A DNA stretch of 64,000 bases, taken from Allolobophora icterica. Its lineage: Eukaryota; Annelida; Clitellata; Crassiclitellata; Lumbricidae. The notes under the pieces were generated by a model. That model was not told the DNA's origin. It did not search any database and worked only from the letters and a program-made list of their open reading frames with translations. The stretch covers positions 37,703,306 through 37,767,305 of the forward strand of contig OY744611.1 in assembly GCA_963556255.1 (NCBI GenBank). Reading direction: 5' to 3'. Positions 21,009 to 32,479 of this stretch are shown here, one piece after another; position 1 is the first letter of the stretch; every line of letters begins with the position of its first letter. The position numbers and the translations under genes are program-made.

Positions 21009-22527
21009 TGAGTCATTTTCGGGTAATATGTCACATTCACTAATTGAAGCAAAATTTTTTTGGGCAAATTACATTGATTTTTTTGGAGTAAATCTTTAAT
21101 ATTTCTATTTCACTAATATATATTTGGTTTTGCACTAATATGTAAAATTATGAAGTTTTTAGCAGAAAAAAATAGCCCTACTAAAATTTTTGTCCACTCC
21201 GTTACTCCGTTACCAAAACACATATGAGCTATTTATATATAGTAGACAGCTTCCTACTACGTAGTTTGACATGCAATATGTTTTTAGTATTAATGTTTAT
21301 AAAATAAATATAAAAGAAATTACAATACAAATGATTATTTAATTCCATCACATTTTAAATTTTGTTAAGAAATTCCACTCCGTTACGAAAAGGAATTTTT
21401 TAGGGAATCTAATCAATGTAAAGTTGACTATTTTTTTTGGCCAAATAACAAAATAAAAATCACTTGAGCCAATCATTCCCAGTGATCAAATGAACAATAA
21501 AACATTAAAATATTTATGATGTTGTCTTAAAAATCTGCTCATACAGTCAAAATTACATAACAAATTACCATAAAAAGTTCCGCTCCGTTACTATCTGTCG
21601 AGAATTGAGCACAGAATGTGAAAAGTGAACTTAAAAAACCAGAAATTTATTTAAAATGTCATGATATATTGTTAAATAAGTTGTATTAGAAATGATAATT
21701 TAAGTAGACGACTTATCCTGACAGTGGAATAAATTTTAGTACCTCAAGGCTCACATTTGTGGTAAGTAAGTGGACAGTTAACGGAGTGGACAAATTGTGT
21801 ATTAGCACGGTAAATATCATATTATTTCTCATGCGTCCACATTAATCGTCGGTACACTCATTATGGCCTAAATAGCTTATAAATGTTATATTAAAAATAT
21901 TATTTTAATTAAATTTATTCATAATCATTGCAAAAATGCAGTAACGGAGTGGATGTATAATTAAAAAACCACATCAGGTACGTAATAAATGAAAATTTGT
22001 AAGAAATTTGTCTTAGCATTCACATCCTGTATTAAGACATACTTACTTACATAGATCTTCACAGAAGAGATGTGCTAAGTTGCGAGACCAAAGAACTGAA
22101 AGGGTTGTGAGATACGAGATAATTTTTACATGTTAACGGAGCGGACATTTTTCCGGGGACAAGTTAAAATATATATTTTAAATTATACTGAAGATCCGGT
22201 TTACCAAGTTGTATTTAGAAATATACAATTATGTTTAATATAAAAGAAACAAATTTTTTTGGTTTAATGCAAATCATTTAGAAATTGTAGACGAAAGCAG
22301 TAAGTGCTACAGCCTAGGGACGGTAACGGAGTGGAACATTTTAATTTCAAAATAAATTTTAATAAATTATTTTATTGCTTTGAATTACTTTCAAAGGTCT
22401 TTAACTGTTGACTGATCAATAACGTTTTAATCTAATCACTTAGCATGATCAGACTAGGTATTGTTTTCTGAGAAATGACCGGGGACAGTCGTATTTCCAA
22501 TTTAGCCAAATACCGGAAAATGACTCA
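21009..22527. mobile_element. TIR element with spaced inverted motif array
   Basis: Ends TGAGTCATTTTC and GAAAATGACTCA are exact inverses. Inside are seven copies of TCCACTCCGTTAC or its complement at about 21192, 21373, 21578 (one strand) and 21777, 21941, 22132, 22323 (other strand), spaced 164-205 nt. AT-rich otherwise, no coding capacity, no clear target duplication. Confidence 0.7.
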
Positions 22528-22529
22528 GG

Positions 22530-23220
22530 TACACCAGCAAAGCCAGTGAAGCCACTCGAGGCAATGAACCAACTTCAATGACTCCTGTCTTCTTTGTGAT
22601 GTTTTAATCTCACGTAAATTAAACAATGTCTATTCGCATAATTAGTTGCGTGAAGGGTTTTGTTGCGATGGATGTGTTTAAAACATTGCAAGGATGACAG
22701 ATATCAGCAATCACAAACGACAGTGTCATGAAAAGGCACTAAGGTGCTATTTAGATGAATTGGTATAGCTCGCGCTTGATATCGGTCGATTCGTATCTCT
22801 GAAAATCTCGGCCGACAATTGCGTCAGGTCTACACAAGGCACCTAACCATATCGGGGAACCTATAGGCCCCTACATGTTAAACTCCTCTGCCAGCAGCAA
22901 ATGGACGTGTCTTCCTCTGGGCTGTACGCAGCTGCCTAATGCCTATATGCCTTTGAGATTGCTTCTGGTTCTGCCACGCTGGATGTTGACTTCGGTGAGT
23001 CTTCAGAAATGCGAAAACACCTTGAGAAATGTTTCAGCGACAACATAATGCTGCCTTTCCGCAAAGTCCCTCTTAAGAGAATAGGGGAAGAAAGCCACTT
23101 CCACGTGTGGTTATCCTTCCTACAGTGGCCCTAACCGGTTTGATTTGCTCTGAACATTGCTTAGAACACTTAACACTTTTGTATTTTGATTATAGCATAG
23201 ATTTATCAATTATACGCATT
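22530..23220. other. Intergenic stretch, nothing recognised
   Basis: Mixed composition without open frames, repeats or RNA signals that could be supported. Confidence 0.4.
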
Positions 23221-23222
23221 TT

Positions 23223-23400
23223 CAATAATACCAATTACACCTCTGAATTTTATCCCCCGGGGATGATTTTACACGATGGGGGATAGAAATGGTTAATCCC
23301 CCAGATACTCTATACCGGTATATTCTATCCGGGGGGATAAATTTATTCATCCCCCCGGATAGTTTTAGGACGGATAGTCTTTCATGCGACACCGGCTCAT
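23223..23400. repeat. C/G-run palindromic repeat
   Basis: Alternating direct and inverted copies of tatccccc / gggggata phrases form an imperfect palindrome. Probably a MITE remnant; boundaries not resolved. Confidence 0.5.
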
Positions 23401-23490
23401 TCAAGTCGTTTTATATGGCCTAGATATCACTTGCATCTGATACCCCATGTCTAAAGTGCATTGTCCGATTTTTAGACATTGTGGTCTATA

Positions 23491-23755
23491 TACTAACACG
23501 CTGAGTAACTGTTAATTGCACATCGTGACTCTACAACAATTTTACACTCTGAATTTTGCAGTCGTTCTTTATGTCACGTACGTAATGCAAGCTATTTCAA
23601 AATAAGTAGGCCTAGGCTAATAAAATTACCTATTGTAAACTTCAAATTTATAAAGCGTTTCTCTAAGCGCAAAGCACCAGCTCATTGAAGTCGTTTTATA
23701 TACAGCAACAACGAAGAAGATTTCCAAGAACAGAAAAACCATTTATCACAATAAT
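23491..23755. repeat. Dispersed repeat copy 1 of 3
   Basis: Shares cagtcgttctttatgtcacg, ttcaaatttataaagcg and cagcaacaacgaagaag with 29382-29635 and in part with 28834-28977, all in the same direction. Confidence 0.8.
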
Positions 23756-23819
23756 AGTTTCGTAGAAGACTAAAGTTTTCATGTCGCAACTGTAGGCCTA
23801 GTTGGAGGCAATGCACCTC

Positions 23820-24100
23820 TCAGAGGCGGCGCTACACCATGCAGGGCGCGCCAGGGCAAATGCCCTGGTAAAAAAGCCTTTGCCCTGGTCGATGCCCTGC
23901 CAGAATTTTTGCCCTGTTCAGAATTTGTTCGGCCATATTTGTTATATCCTGAGACTTAAATTCCTTTAATTCACTTAAATGTTAAAATTTGCTTTACAAA
24001 AGTCAAAAAGCGTTCAGCTTCCGGGGAGCTTCGCCCATCTTATCTCCTGACTATTATATATATAGGCCTAGTGCTAGGGGCGATTTATGGCAAGCGCGGT
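23820..24100. repeat. Repeat rich in tgccctgg phrases
   Basis: Several direct and inverted copies of gccctgg / ccagggc cluster at 23845-23920, as in a MITE terminus. No matching second end was found. Confidence 0.35.
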
Positions 24101-24131
24101 TGCGCGATCTTATAATTATGGTCAACATTTA

Positions 24132-24360
24132 AGCACCTTTTTTCAGCTATTAAATATAATTTATTTATTTTAATAATTAAAACAATAATTTAGCTATTTT
24201 AATTTAATTTAAGTGTTTTTGAACTGTTTTCAGTGTTTACTGAGATCCCTCCCAACCCCCAATCCCGTTTTCAACGTGATTTTAGCCCGCCCATAATTGC
24301 TGCGTTCCGGAACCTATTGTTCCTTTCCGGAACCTTTTTTTTCTAGAAAAAAAAGCACTG
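24132..24360 (-). mobile_element. hAT-type MITE, CAGTGCTTTTTT family, truncated
   Basis: Reverse-orientation relative of the complete element 53712-53977, with ttccggaacc repeats and the agcactg end at 24354-24360. The other end is missing. Confidence 0.7.
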
Positions 24361-24479
24361 GTTACGATAGTAGTCTGTAGTGCATATAGGTTAAGGTTAA
24401 ACAGAACAGTGAAACAAAGCTACCCCAATATATGACGATTATAACAAGTATTATTCGTTGTCCTAACATTGTAATCGTA

Positions 24480-24640
24480 AGTAAGTAAGAAAGTATATTC
24501 TTTATTAAAAAGCACTAGCAAACGCACAGCGCTGTACAGTGTAAATGGCAAACACATTTCAATCAAACATGGTAGACATATGATAATCAAACAATTAAAC
24601 AACAAAACCAATCATGTCAAAGAGAAGTTATTACGAATCA
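24480..24640. repeat. Retroelement tail fragment
   Basis: ttctttattaaaaagcact and acgcacagcgctgtacag recur in similar form at 47820-47870. No coding content. Confidence 0.4.
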
Positions 24641-24851
24641 AGTGGGATGTAAGGGGGGAGTCGAAGAGGATCGAGAGGAGTAAAGTAGCCAGATCCATGC
24701 ATGGAGAGCATAATAGTTATTTGTATGGCATCCTAGCGAGGAAGCATTTCTGAGACAAATTATTATACCTTGGAAGCTCACGGTTATGGGGCCGTGGGCG
24801 CAGAGAGTACCAAGTGAGCTTAATCGGCGGCAGCATAGTATGTAATACAAT

Positions 24852-25174
24852 AAGGGGCGTAACTTTGGTCTAAAAAGTGGGGGGTACCAATACTTTGGTC
24901 TAAAAAGTGGGGGGTACCAATTTCTTCTCCAATTTCTCTTTTCGCATGGTGGCCATTTTGAACATATTCCCTCTCAGTATTCTCATGAATTTTGGCTCTC
25001 GGTTTACATGTTTATCTAAGTACTTTCGCACTTTGGCGGAGACTGCATTCTCTGGGAAGGCACAATAACAAAAATATTGATTGACATTGTTTAAAAAGTG
25101 GGGGGTACAGTACCCCCCAGTCCAAAAAGTGGGGGTACGGGTACCCCCCGTACCCCCCACAAATTACGCCTATG
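24852..25174. mobile_element. hAT-type MITE with 8-bp target duplication
   Basis: Flanked by AATACAAT at 24844-24851 and 25175-25182. Ends ggggcgtaactttg and caaattacgcctatg are imperfect inverses. Interior has repeated aaaaagtggggggtacc. Relative at 11847. Confidence 0.85.
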
Positions 25175-25437
25175 AATACAATGTCATGGCAGGGATTGTG
25201 CAAAATACTAGCAAAGAAACTAACGTTGGCATTATTACTAAGTGCCTCAAATGAGGGTGATGATGAAGGTAAATAAGTACCTCTGACGCACCAGCTTCCG
25301 GACTATATTCCCTCTATAGGGCCTCGCGCTAGTAGTGCGAGAAGTGCAACTGACTGGACAGCCACGCATTATAGAGTGCTACTGACTGGACAGCCACGCA
25401 TTATACAGTGCTACTGACTGGACAGCCACGCATTATA

Positions 25438-26389
25438 CACCGTGTCTCAAAATAAACTGTGCAAAATTGCTTCTGTCAGAACTTCGTCAAATTTCCACCA
25501 ATTTTAATAATTTTTGGTAAGTAGGTCGCAAAATAGCTGAAATTTTATGCTATACATAAATTTTCCACCTCACCTGACTCATGTCACCGCACTACCTTGT
25601 TAAACACAGATGTACCAATTTCTTATATAACGCTTAAATTTTAACAACTAGGCTGCACTTTCATCGAGCCGGGTGTCAAAGTGAATGGGGCCTAATATCG
25701 CGACAACCTTCTTGCCCAGAAGCTACTGCCAGACATACGCCGGATATCCCAGGGCGAGTTTTCTGTCTTTCAACAGGATGGCGCCCCGGCGCGCGACACT
25801 GTCTCTTTCCTGGAGCGAGAAACGCCTGACTTCATACCTCCAACACTGTGGCCGCCGAATTCACCGGATCTTAACCCAGTCGACTATAGCATATGGAGTG
25901 TGCTACAGGAAAAGGTTTACCGCTCCAGAATAGCCAACGTCAACGAACTCAAAACGCGTCTGATCGACGAGTGGGCGCGATTTGACCAGTCGATCATTGA
26001 TGCTGCTATCGGCCAGTGGCGTCGCCGTCTAAGCGCTTGTGTCCGTGTAAGCGGGGCACATTTCGAGCCCCAATTCTAACACTTTTAAGCAGATCTGTCA
26101 TAACAATTAAAAACTCTGCTAAGTAAACCATATTTTACTTTACTGCGTGCTAATTAAGTCGTCAGAAAGTTTGTTGCATGCAAGATAATTTAAGCGTTAT
26201 ATGAGAAATTGGTACATCTGTGTTTAACAAGGTAGTGCGGTGAGATGAGTCAGGTGAGGTGGAAAATTTATGTATAGCATAAAATTTCAGCTATTTTGCC
26301 ATCTACCTATCAAAAATTATTAAAATTGGTGGAAATTTGGCGAAGTTCTTACAGAAACAATTTTGCACAGTTTATTTTGAGACACGGTG
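25438..26389 (+). mobile_element. Mariner-type transposon with about 190-bp inverted repeats
   Basis: TA duplicated at 25436-25437 and 26390-26391. Ends begin CACCGTGTCTCAAAATAAAC and remain closely inverted for roughly 190 bases. Only 952 bp, so it lacks the N-terminal part of the transposase. Confidence 0.9.
25651..26079 (+). pseudogene. Mariner/Tc1 transposase C-terminal half, disabled
   Basis: Encodes FQQDGAPARDTVSFLE and WPPNSPDLNPVDYSIWSVLQ, then IGQWRRRLSACV, ending in TAA at 26077-26079. The two Asp residues are separated by 34 residues, the mariner spacing. A TAA interrupts the frame at about 25693, and the first catalytic Asp region is missing. Confidence 0.85.
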
Positions 26390-26485
26390 TAGAGTGCAAC
26401 TGACTGGACAGCCACGCATTATAGAGTGCTACTGACTGGACAGCCACGCATTATAGAGTGCTACTGACCGGACAGCTACCGTAAT

Positions 26486-26548
26486 AATAATAAATATAAT
26501 AATAATAATATTAATATTAATATTAATAATATTATTATTATTATTAAT

Positions 26549-26643
<95 letters not shown>

Positions 26644-26656
26644 TAATAATAATCTT
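26486..26656. repeat. (AAT)n microsatellite
   Basis: About 170 bases of AAT/ATT with one internal inversion of strand near 26530. Confidence 0.9.
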
Positions 26657-26858
26657 GTTCTTTATTAATTCAAACCGACAAACGCAGTAAGATTACATTG
26701 AGACATGACAGTACAATTATCAATATCTTAACTAAACATTCGTTATGGCAGCCATGCAAGGCACCCGCCCGAGGGGGTTGCGGGAATCGAACCGCGTACT
26801 GCTGCTCTCCTGCTGCTCTCCTGGCCATGGCGCCCCCCCGGGGGTTGCGGAAATCGAA
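26655..26858 (-). mobile_element. tRNA-derived SINE family 2, reverse copy
   Basis: Reverse complement of the family at 7756-7955; the B box appears as gggaatcgaacc. The tRNA-like head contains a short duplication (ctgctgctctc). Confidence 0.8.
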
Positions 26859-26923
26859 CTAACTAAACACTTCCCTCTAACTATCCCCTCCCCTGTATAT
26901 TCTATATAATAGTTTCCTTATAT

Positions 26924-27113
26924 GCAAATTTGTCCGTCGTATGACGCTACGTCACAGACGGCTTCTGTTCTACTGTGAAACCGTTTGTGACGTCAGTACT
27001 GCCGTCTTGACGACGGTCGTCTTGACGACGGCGATCAGAGCATTTTAACCAATGATATAGGCCTATAATGATACACTGTCGTCACGTCATAATTATGACG
27101 GGCAAATACACCT
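26924..27113. repeat. TGACG-rich palindromic element
   Basis: Imperfect inverted ends (atttgtccgtcgtatgacg and cgtcataattatgacgggca) enclose gacgtcac and a near-perfect gccgtcttgacgacgg dyad. Likely a MITE; no target duplication confirmed. Confidence 0.45.
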
Positions 27114-28450
27114 GTATGTATATATTTGCCCATAGATTTTCATCATCCATGGATTTTGCATGTGTAAAAAGACTTATACAAGAACCTTGAAATTTCTTGA
27201 AAGGCACCATATATAGATATGCTTCCTATCACTTAATTAATTATCACTTACTCCATTTCTCCTTTGTATTTCCTTTCATGTAGGCCTATAATTCTTGTGT
27301 TAAAAACACAGGTCATTGCGACCTGGTTATTAGGCTTTTTCTCTCCATACTCAGCCTTCTCATTCGTTCCGTCGTATCGTATGCATTGACCGTCAAGCCT
27401 TCATGCAAGATATTTCACCGACTCCCAGCTGGTTCTGAACCCTTGCTCTTCTCTTGATGATCTCCTTTCTTGCTACAAGTCTACGTCTCACCAATTAACC
27501 CTGCTAATACACTTACGCTGCTGATTACCAAGCACAGCATACACAGAAGAAGGCTAAAAGTTATAGAGACTAACCGGTTCACCTGTCACGTTCAGACGTG
27601 CAAAGTCTTTCGTAGACGACTTGAATATTAACCTTTTTAAGATAACATAAGTTAATGTTAATGATATTGTCTTGCCTTCGCTCAAGCGCAGGTTATCTTG
27701 ACATCAATGACACGGCTATTTCCTACTTATCTTTCTTGTCAAAGAAAGTTTGAAACACGTCTCGATGCAACTCAAAATCACAATCTCACATGCAGACTAG
27801 TGTTAGGGCAATTCAAAAGTCCATTCTACCTCAGAAAAAACAATCGGAGTTTAGAAGTTCTGATTGCACGGAGTCCGTTTTAGCACTCATTCTGACTGAC
27901 ATTTTTGGGACAGAAACGTGACCCTCTTCGCCCTGTTGATGTGAGTGCGACCTTCGACTCTGCTGACCACGTATACGGTAGCCTATTCTCTTACAGCCAC
28001 TTCGTCGTAGGTCGCGGTCTCTCTTGGTTTTGTTAATAATTCCTCTCTGGGCTTACTCGGGCTGTGGGTTTTGGTACTGTATAGTGAAAGCGAGGAAAAT
28101 AAACGATGATACGAACGATTAAAAACTAAACTCGTAAAATAGTTATATTGTGTAGATGTAACCGTATGACACTGCAGAACTGTGAAACTTGTAGGCCTAC
28201 ACTTAGATTGATCTTGTGTAGAACTTAAAAACTGGACACGTAAACAAGGCAAGGTCAGACCAATAATTTTCTGTAGCTTATAAATTGCGCCGTAGATACA
28301 ACCCTGTGTAGAGCTTAAAACCGGACAAGTAAACAGGGCAAGGTCAGGCGAGACATGACGCACGCATTGGACTGTAGAATTCAATAAGCAGTAGACGTGA
28401 CCACATGGACATAAACATGTCAAGGATATTTATACCCAGACTACCCTATA
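27114..28450. other. Intergenic stretch, mostly unrecognised
   Basis: A reverse-strand open frame at 27983-28423 has no recognisable motif. At 28160-28360 a phrase gtgtagarcttaaaa-ctggaca-gtaaac is present twice, about 100 bases apart. Confidence 0.4.
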
Positions 28451-28458
28451 GGCTAGAG

Positions 28459-28802
28459 CAGCGGTTCCCAAACTTCTCTGGGTCACGATCCACTTGTGAA
28501 TATCTTGGCAGTCTCGCGCCGCGGTACCCACTGTGTAAAATTAAGCATTGTATAGTAAAATTTGATTTGTATATTGGTATCGAAATATGTGGATATACGT
28601 ACAGCGTTTGAAAATTTAAAGCATTAAACGGAAACTTAGGTAAAAACAGTTTACAATTTATTGCAATCCAGCTAGTTATAGCCCAATCATAGCCAAATGT
28701 TGTTGCTGCAAAAAATAAATGTTTCTCGAAAAAATTGGCGACCCACTTGCCAGAGCTTCGCGACCCACTTTTGGGTCGCGACCCACAGTTTGGGAAACTC
28801 TG
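28459..28802. mobile_element. hAT-type MITE with 8-bp target duplication
   Basis: GGCTAGAG at 28451-28458 and 28803-28810. Ends CAGCGGTTCCCAAACTT and AGTTTGGGAAACTCTG are typical hAT termini. Interior has cgacccactt repeats. 344 bp, non-coding. Confidence 0.93.
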
Positions 28803-28833
28803 GGCTAGAGAACTTAAACTGGACAGGTCACAG

Positions 28834-28977
28834 GCAGTCGTTCTTTATGTCACGTACGTAATACAAGCTGTTTTGCAATAAATAGGGTAATAAAATTACC
28901 CATTGTAAATTTCAAATTTATAAACTGTTTATCTAAGCGCAAAGCACCGGCTCATTCAAATCGTTTTATATGGCGTA
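28834..28977. repeat. Dispersed repeat copy 2 of 3 (partial)
   Basis: Direct repeat of part of 23491-23755. Confidence 0.75.
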
Positions 28978-29381
28978 GATGTGCGCAATAGAGTTGGCCA
29001 TGTCGACATAAACATGTTGATCTGGATTGACCAAATATAGACTTCAATTGCGCAGTCCACGCACGTATACTATAGAAGTGAACACGAGAGAGAACTTGCG
29101 CAATGCCAATTGCCAGTTATGAGGGTATTGATGTAAACACGAAAGGAAGACGTGCACAATTTGGAAGAAGAATGATGGAAGACCGGCGCAAAAGAAGGAA
29201 GCCGAGACGGAGGGGGAGAAAAAGGGAGAGAAAGGATATAGGCTGATGGAAAGGGAAGAGCAGGGACTCTGAGAAACGGCAGCGAAGATTCATCAAGAGA
29301 GAAGTTAGGCAGAAGCTTAGTTTCTCAGGGTACAGAGACGTTGCAATGACAGTCAAGTCTCGCTGTAATACATTGTTGAGA

Positions 29382-29635
29382 ATATATAGGCCTATAGTAA
29401 CACGCTGAGTAACATCGTGACCCTACAAATATTTTACACTCTGAATTTTACAGTCGTTCTTTATGTCACGTACGTAATGCAAGCTATTTCAAAATAAGTA
29501 GGCTAATAAAATTACCTATTGTAAACTTCAAATTTTTAAAGTGCTTCTCTAAGCGCAAAGCACCGGCTCATTGAAGTCGTTTTATATACAGCAACAACGA
29601 AGAAGATTTCCAAGAACAGAAAAACCATAAATCAT
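29382..29635. repeat. Dispersed repeat copy 3 of 3
   Basis: Near-full-length direct copy of 23491-23755, including gtaacacgctgagtaac upstream and agaacagaaaaaccat downstream. Confidence 0.8.
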
Positions 29636-29876
29636 GTCTCTTTCATGAATAATCATGAATCGCATTTCGCAAACTCACCTATCGTCAAACTATCACTAAT
29701 CTTCCCTTTTCAGGTGACAGTCGGGTAAGGACCGTAAGGTAAACCCGTGGGTACGGGTAGGCTATACCCGATGACCAAAAGTCCATGGCCCAGGCCCATG
29801 ACTCTGGAACATAACGTCTCTCTGAGGGCAGTTTCTAAGAGCCTAAGGCATCATTTCTAGCACGGGCGAAAAAAAA

Positions 29877-30062
29877 AGATCTTTTTCTTTATTAATTCAA
29901 ACCGACAAACGTAGTAAGATTACATTGAGACATGACAGTACAATTAATTATCAATATCTTAACTAAACACACGTTATGGCAGCTACGCAAGGCGCCCGCC
30001 CGAGGTTGAATCGAACCGCGTACTCTCCTGCTGCTCTCCTGGCCATGAGTGTTACCATTACT
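29877..30062 (-). mobile_element. tRNA-derived SINE family 2, reverse copy
   Basis: Third copy of the family at 7756-7955; shares tttattaattcaaaccgac and aagattacattgagacatg. The B-box end is damaged (ttgaatcgaacc). Confidence 0.8.
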
Positions 30063-30980
30063 CTACCCCCTCCAGGAGTTCGTTTTAGAAACAGTTTTCA
30101 CCAAATTCCTCACGACCACTGTCCGACAAATTGCCTCAACATTAACTCTCAATTTCTTTCTCTCGAAACACTTACCATCAGCTACTTCAATGTCCGCAAT
30201 GACGGCTATATCACAATACTGTTACACAACAACTGCTCTTACTGACTATGACGGCTGAACGTTCAACTAACTTCAACTGACAGACTGCAACTGAACTTCC
30301 AACTGAACTTCAATGCACATGCAATAACTGAATCCATTCATAACTACGTGTAAGTCAATCTGTTACAAACTGCCTCTATTTATACCACCGATTGGATAGG
30401 TTTTGCAGTTCTGCACAGGCAGTTTTACATTTGGCGGAACCCTAAATCTCGCCACCTATTCAACCTATAGTAAATGTTGCTAAGATTTGAGGAATCTTCG
30501 CCAAAATTTACATGGGAAATTTTCTTGGCGAAATATTTTTCTAGCCACCATGCAAACTACAGGCAGAATTTGCCTAGAAGTTAGCCAAACGAATTAGACG
30601 AGAACACTAGCCAAACAACAACAAAACAGGGAGAGACGACCTGCAGCTTCGTCACAAATCCCTTAATGTTTTACTCACATTCCTCATGTGCTCTTTCTCA
30701 AACACCGATCTAATGGCCTCTGTCAATCGAATCCTCTCTCGCTAGCTTACAGTCATTTCTCTGAATTCTTCTTCCAGCCTCTTAATGATAGAATTAAGTT
30801 ACACGCCCTATTGTAAATTCTCTCCCCAAACAGCAATGTGAACTCGATCCTATTCCAACTTATCTTCTCGAAGATTGTTCCTCTGTTCTTGTCCCATGGC
30901 TTTTAAATATTCTCTCGTCAGTACCTTCTAAAAACATAATTATTTCGACAGAGAAAAACTCTATACTTAGCGTACTTTTT
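30063..30980. other. Intergenic stretch, nothing recognised
   Basis: AT- and CT-rich sequence without supported genes. A short direct repeat of caactgaacttc phrases lies at 30255-30320. Confidence 0.4.
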
Positions 30981-30984
30981 ATTT

Positions 30985-31855
30985 ATTTATTTTGGATATT
31001 TCTATAGCGCCTCCACAAGTCTACTACTACTCAGAGGCGCTCCCAACCAAGGTGCGACCGTACGTACGGTACGTACGTTATTATTTTCTATAACGTACGT
31101 ACGGTACGCGTACGTTATTTTGCCGTACGTTACCGTACGTTCACATCAGTTCATGATGAAAATAAAAACACACAACCTTATGCACAAGAAAAGTCAATAA
31201 TAGTTGGTGATTGACGGTCGTAAACAATTTTAACCATTACATCAGTCATCTGTGGCTGTTCAATGATCTCTAGGCCTACTTTCAAACTTTTAAATTCCAA
31301 ATTTTTAATATTATGTCTAATGTATAATACCCCTAGTGTGAAGAATAGGCCTATTAAGATTTTATGGCACACTTTATTGGATGGTCAGTGCCAGTGGTAA
31401 TTTTATTGGCAATACTAAATTTCGGTACCGTTCGTAAATAACTTGGCCTGCGTACGGGAGACCAATACTGTAGACTGTAGAGCTAACTGATCATTTTTGA
31501 CGTACGCGTACGGTACGCGTACCTTATAAGACTATAGTTATATTGAGGTTCTTTGTGAATGATCAGATAAACTTGTGGCATTTTTAACGTACGCGTACGG
31601 TACGCGTACGTTATTTTTTTCGATAACGTACGTACGGAACGCGTACGTTATTCCGGGAGGTAACGTACGGTCGCACTATGCTCCCAACTACAGCATTGAT
31701 ACTGTGGTCGGAGTTTTCACGCCGAAGCGCCACGAGCAATTGCGAGTGAAGGACTTGCCCAAGGTCCGTACGCAGCGGCTAGAGTGGGATTCGAACCTGC
31801 AACCCTCAGGTCACAAGGCGCCGAACTTACCACTGAGCCACCTAATCTTTCTCTA
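30985..31855. mobile_element. Hairpin-headed retroelement remnant, split by an insertion
   Basis: The segments 30985-31047 and 31680-31855 together match 50757-50990 (tctatagcgcctc, gaggcgctccc, cacgccgaagcgccacgag, gtgggattcgaacctgcaac). The element 31048-31679 interrupts it. Confidence 0.8.
31048..31679. mobile_element. ACGTACG-rich TIR element with 9-bp target duplication
   Basis: GCTCCCAAC at 31039-31047 and 31680-31688. Termini GTGCGACCGTACG and CGTACGGTCGCAC are exact inverses; both ends hold long runs of gtacg palindromes. Relative at 52165-52563. No transposase. The 9-bp duplication suggests a Mutator-like or related family, by inference only. Confidence 0.85.
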
Positions 31856-32479
31856 TTTTCTAACTCTGTCCTTGTCGTTGTCCTTGCCCGGCTGAAATAA
31901 TACTTTATCTGCTACCTCACTTATAAAACGGAAGCCAATCTTGATTGACAAAGCACCACTCTACTGAAAGTATGGGCGGCGATGCAGAGGGTCGAGGGGG
32001 ATAAGACCCCACCTTTAACAGTGGGGGGGCACGCTATACAGTTGTTTTGAAGGAACACTAAAAAAGGTCAACACAATTTGTTCGCCTTCTTTTTTGACCA
32101 GATCAGTTCAAGATCAGTTCAAAAGTGTCCCGTGTGACCCTGTCAAACAAGATCGCCACCACTGAATGAAAGTATATTCAGTGAGTAAGTAAGTATATTC
32201 TTCATTAACCAATTGCTAATCGGACTTTGGTGTAGGCCTACAGACATCTGACAAACACAGTTAAAAAACGTAGTTGCTCTGCTTGCATCTCTGTACATTA
32301 AAACTAGTCTCCACTCTTTGTCATTAGTCTTGACTATTTTTCGATATTTCTGCTGGTTTTGACACCAAGCTTCGATCACGAAGAAGTTCTTGAACGATTG
32401 TATCCTTCTGGTTTGGCATCTCTGACACTGCCCTCATTTAAATTCGGCCTTAATTGACTTTTTCCCGTTTCCATTCTAC

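Larger units (their letters stand above)
25343..26475. repeat. 32-bp tandem repeat split by a mariner insertion
   Basis: Units of actgactggacagccacgca occur at 25351, 25383 and 25415 and again at 26401, 26433 and 26465, each 32 bases apart. The gap is the transposon 25438-26389. Confidence 0.9.

Noticed and set aside
25343..26475. 32-bp repeats with constant phrases resembling a CRISPR array
   Set aside because: Units are contiguous tandem copies without unique spacers, and the long gap is a mariner insertion in a eukaryotic genome.
27983..28423. Reverse-strand 146-codon open frame
   Set aside because: Composition is erratic, no domain is recognisable and part overlaps a short internal repeat.
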